Shown here in pieces: positions 61,705 through 64,000 of a DNA stretch of 64,000 bases. The position numbers and the translations under genes are program-made. The notes below the pieces were generated by a model that saw only the letters and a list, made by a program, of their open reading frames with translations, searched no databases and was not told the DNA's origin. Each line of letters begins with the position of its first letter. Position 1 is the stretch's first letter. This DNA is from Thysanoteuthis rhombus (Eukaryota; Mollusca; Cephalopoda; Oegopsida; Thysanoteuthidae). The stretch lies in contig OY735211.1 in NCBI GenBank assembly GCA_963457665.1, positions 65,877,485 to 65,941,484 on the forward strand. Reading direction: 5' to 3'.

Positions 61705-61870
61705 TATTGTCATCCACAGACAGCTGTTTCGTTGTATCACAACTCTTCAGCGTGGCTATAGAAAATACATTATCCCATCCGGTACGACGAGGCAGGATTC
61801 AAGCCTTCGCTTCAGACCCGGAGGCCGGTATACTACCGCTCAGGCAAGGAACTGGACGGTCAGTAAGGCT
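61705..61870 (-). repeat. tRNA-like SINE
   Basis: On the minus strand CCTGAGCGGTAGTATACCGG (A-box-like) is followed by GGCTTGAATCC (B-box-like) about 30 bases later, as in a tRNA head. Then come CACGCTGAAGAGTTGTGATA and ACGAAACAGCTGTCTG. A tRNA-related head with an unrelated body beside a microsatellite is the usual SINE layout. Family not identified. Confidence 0.55.
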
Positions 61871-62182
61871 GAATTTAAGCGATATATTTATCTAGCTTCT
61901 TGAATTCCCCATCCACTAGGGTGCTCTATTCCTATGGAAGTTCCTTAATCTCATCAACCCTCCATTTACACAATCCCTAACATACCAACACAATCTAACA
62001 CCACATCACTTCCTTCCTACCCTGACATCTTCTGTCATCTCCCAGGCCCACTGCTAAACCAGAGACTTCATCACTGGCTAGCTTTCTCTCACACAACAGG
62101 ATGCCTCCAGCTGATGAGGTATCATTTTTTGCTCACAAAGCAAAGCTCCTGGTGGTAGACTCATGTTCTTATACCTCTAAAA

Positions 62183-62202
62183 GTACACACACACACACAC
62201 AC
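62183..62202. repeat. CA microsatellite
   Basis: About 20 bases of (CA)n. Confidence 0.95.
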
Positions 62203-62328
62203 TTCTCGCACTACCGAAATTGGAATACATCTCAAAACATGTCCAGACCATTAATAGAACCATTTACAGATGAATAAACCTAACTTCCATACACTTTACT
62301 CCCGATTATGTCTCACTCTCTACAGTTC

Positions 62329-62331
<3 letters not shown>

Positions 62332-62408
<77 letters not shown>
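62332..62408. repeat. Compound TA/TG microsatellite
   Basis: (TA)n of about 40 bases followed by (TG)n of about 33 bases. Confidence 0.98.
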
Positions 62409-62410
<2 letters not shown>

Positions 62411-62469
62411 ATAAATGAAATTGGTTCTCATATAATAATTGTCTTTTTTGAGATCACCTATATGTCCCT

Positions 62470-63900
62470 ATAATTTAGTTGTACGATATAGCCTATAATT
62501 GCCAAAAATCTGGTTTTTGATATTCATTTTTACAGGTCAATTTCATGGTTGTTTCTGATGTAGTTTGATGCACTGAACTCGATAAAACCATCGTTTTTCC
62601 TACATTCAATGTATTTTTCGAGATAACCTATATTTCCCTAAAAGCCAGTTTTACAAAATTGCCAAAAATGAGTTTTTTGAAAGTCAATTTTACATTTTGA
62701 TTTTATAATCATTTTCGATGTAGTTTGATGCCCTTGATTGAATGAATTCATTGGTTTTCGTATAATAATTGTACTTCTCAAGATCACCTATATTTCCTTT
62801 TACTTTAGTTTTATGAGATATCCCATAATTGCAAAATATGAGGGTTTTGAAAGTCATTTTTACATTTCAATTTTATGGTCATTTCTGATGTAGTTTGATG
62901 TGCCGGATTCAATGAAATCTTTGGTTTTCCTATATCCAATGAACTTTTAGACATGACTTTTTTTCATGACGTATTCGATGATATCAAAAAATTAGGTTTT
63001 AGAAAGTCATTTTTACATTTCAATTTTATGGTCATTTCTGTATTTTATGCACTGAAATCAATAAAAACTTTGGTTTTCCTATCTTCAATATACAATTTTC
63101 CAAGAAAGCCTATAATTGCCAAAAATGAGGTTTTTGAAAGTCATTTTTACATCTCGATTTTATGGTTGTTTCTGATGTAGTTTGATGTGTTGAATTCGAT
63201 GACATCATATTCTTTCCAATATTCAATGTACTTTCCGAGATAACCCATATTTCCCTCTAATCCAATTTTCTAAGAAAGCCTATAATTGCCAAAAATGAGG
63301 TATTTGAAAGTCATTTTTACATTTCAATATCATGTTCCTTTCTGATGTAGTTTGATGCACTAAAATCAGTGAAACCATTGGTTTTTCTATATTCAATTGA
63401 CTTTCTATGATCATCTATATTTCCCTATAATTTAGTTTTATGACATTACCTATAAATGCCAAAAATGAGGTTTTTGAAAGTCATTTTTACATTTCAATTT
63501 CATGGTTGTTCCTAATGTAGTTTGATGTACTGAAATCAATGAGACCATTGGTTTTCCTATGTTCAATATACTTTTTTGTATAATCTAGTTTCATAAAATA
63601 GCATATAATTGCCAAAAAACAGGTCATTTTTACATTTCGATTTTTGAAATCAATGAAACCATTAGTTCTCATATATTCAATGTACTTTTTGAGAAAACCT
63701 GAGTTTCATTATAGGCTGGTTTTACGAGATAGCCTATAATGGCCAAAAATGAGGTTTTTGATAGTCATTTTTACATTTCAATTGTTTGGTCGTTTCTGAT
63801 GTAGTTTTATTTGCTGAATGTGATGAAATCATTGGTTTTCCTATATTTGATGTACTTTCCGAGATAACCTATATTTTCCAATAATTTGGTTTTCCGAGGT
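62470..63900 (+). repeat. Satellite array 5, third subfamily
   Basis: About 8-9 diverged units spaced roughly 150-175 bp. Each has GAAAGTCATTTTTACATTTC, AATTTTATGGTCATTTCTGA, TGTAGTTTGATG, ATTGGTTTTCCTATATTCAA and GCCTATAATTGCCAAAAATG. These line up with array 4 (TCATTTTTACATATCGATTT, GCCTATACATGCCAAAAATG) and more distantly with arrays 1-3. Units are shorter than 190 bp through loss between the TATATTTCCC and GCCTATAATTG blocks. Confidence 0.8.
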
Positions 63901-64000
63901 ACAAAGTTATTTTCTTTCCACTCGCTGATTTTTCAAATAAACCTTTCATTGCCATAGTGTCACAAATTTAAGAAAAAAAGCATAAGTGTGGCCTAATATG

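Noticed and set aside
61705-61870. A tRNA gene
   Set aside because: A and B boxes are present in degraded form but no acceptor stem or complete cloverleaf can be drawn; better explained as a SINE.

Overview
This window is AT-rich animal nuclear DNA made mostly of repeats. It has no long open reading frames. It contains complete 190-bp satellite arrays, long TA/TG/CA microsatellites, tRNA-like SINE traces, a LINE reverse-transcriptase fragment and animal-type replication-dependent histone genes with the canonical 3' stem-loop. The long TA/CA tracts and the AAGGGAAACAACTC and GGAATTATCTCCC motifs near 59.6-59.8 kb resemble mollusc genomes, perhaps a cephalopod. That assignment is an impression and not a proof.

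Layout. (1) 1-23,235: two satellite arrays of one 190-bp family, about 77 monomers in one orientation and then about 45 in the opposite orientation. They meet at a hairpin-like junction at about 14,647. Array 1 contains a tandem duplication of a 30-monomer block (5.7 kb); array 2 has 5-monomer (949-950 bp) duplications. (2) 23,236-30,836: a decayed core-histone cluster with three H4-derived sequences, two H2B and three H2A tail relics, shared divergent promoters and several 3' stem-loops. Satellite abuts histone sequence at both ends. (3) 30,837-35,757: an older, diverged array of the same satellite. (4) 35,758-37,300: a dispersed element whose second copy is at 50,217-51,445. (5) 37,315-47,070: an inverted repeat with arms of about 3.1 kb and a spacer of about 3.6 kb. 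Each arm carries an identical intact 101-codon gene for a very divergent, acidic-tailed H4-like protein with TATA box, CCAAT, E2F-like motif and histone stem-loop. (6) 47-59 kb: AT-rich diverged tandem repeats, copies of dispersed elements, and a distant relative of the satellite (51,984-53,225) bracketed by direct repeats. (7) 59.3-64 kb: degenerate CCCTAA-like sequence, a LINE fragment duplicated in tandem, SINE-like sequence, microsatellites, and a third satellite subfamily reaching the window end.

The only gene-like loci with complete architecture are the two inverted H4-like copies (39,592-39,897 minus; 44,489-44,794 plus) and a 91-codon H4-like ORF (25,365-25,640 plus). All are extraordinarily diverged for H4, one of the most conserved eukaryotic proteins. 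They are either decaying copies that happen to stay open or an undescribed family of H4 variants linked to satellite DNA. Tests that would separate these are given in the findings.
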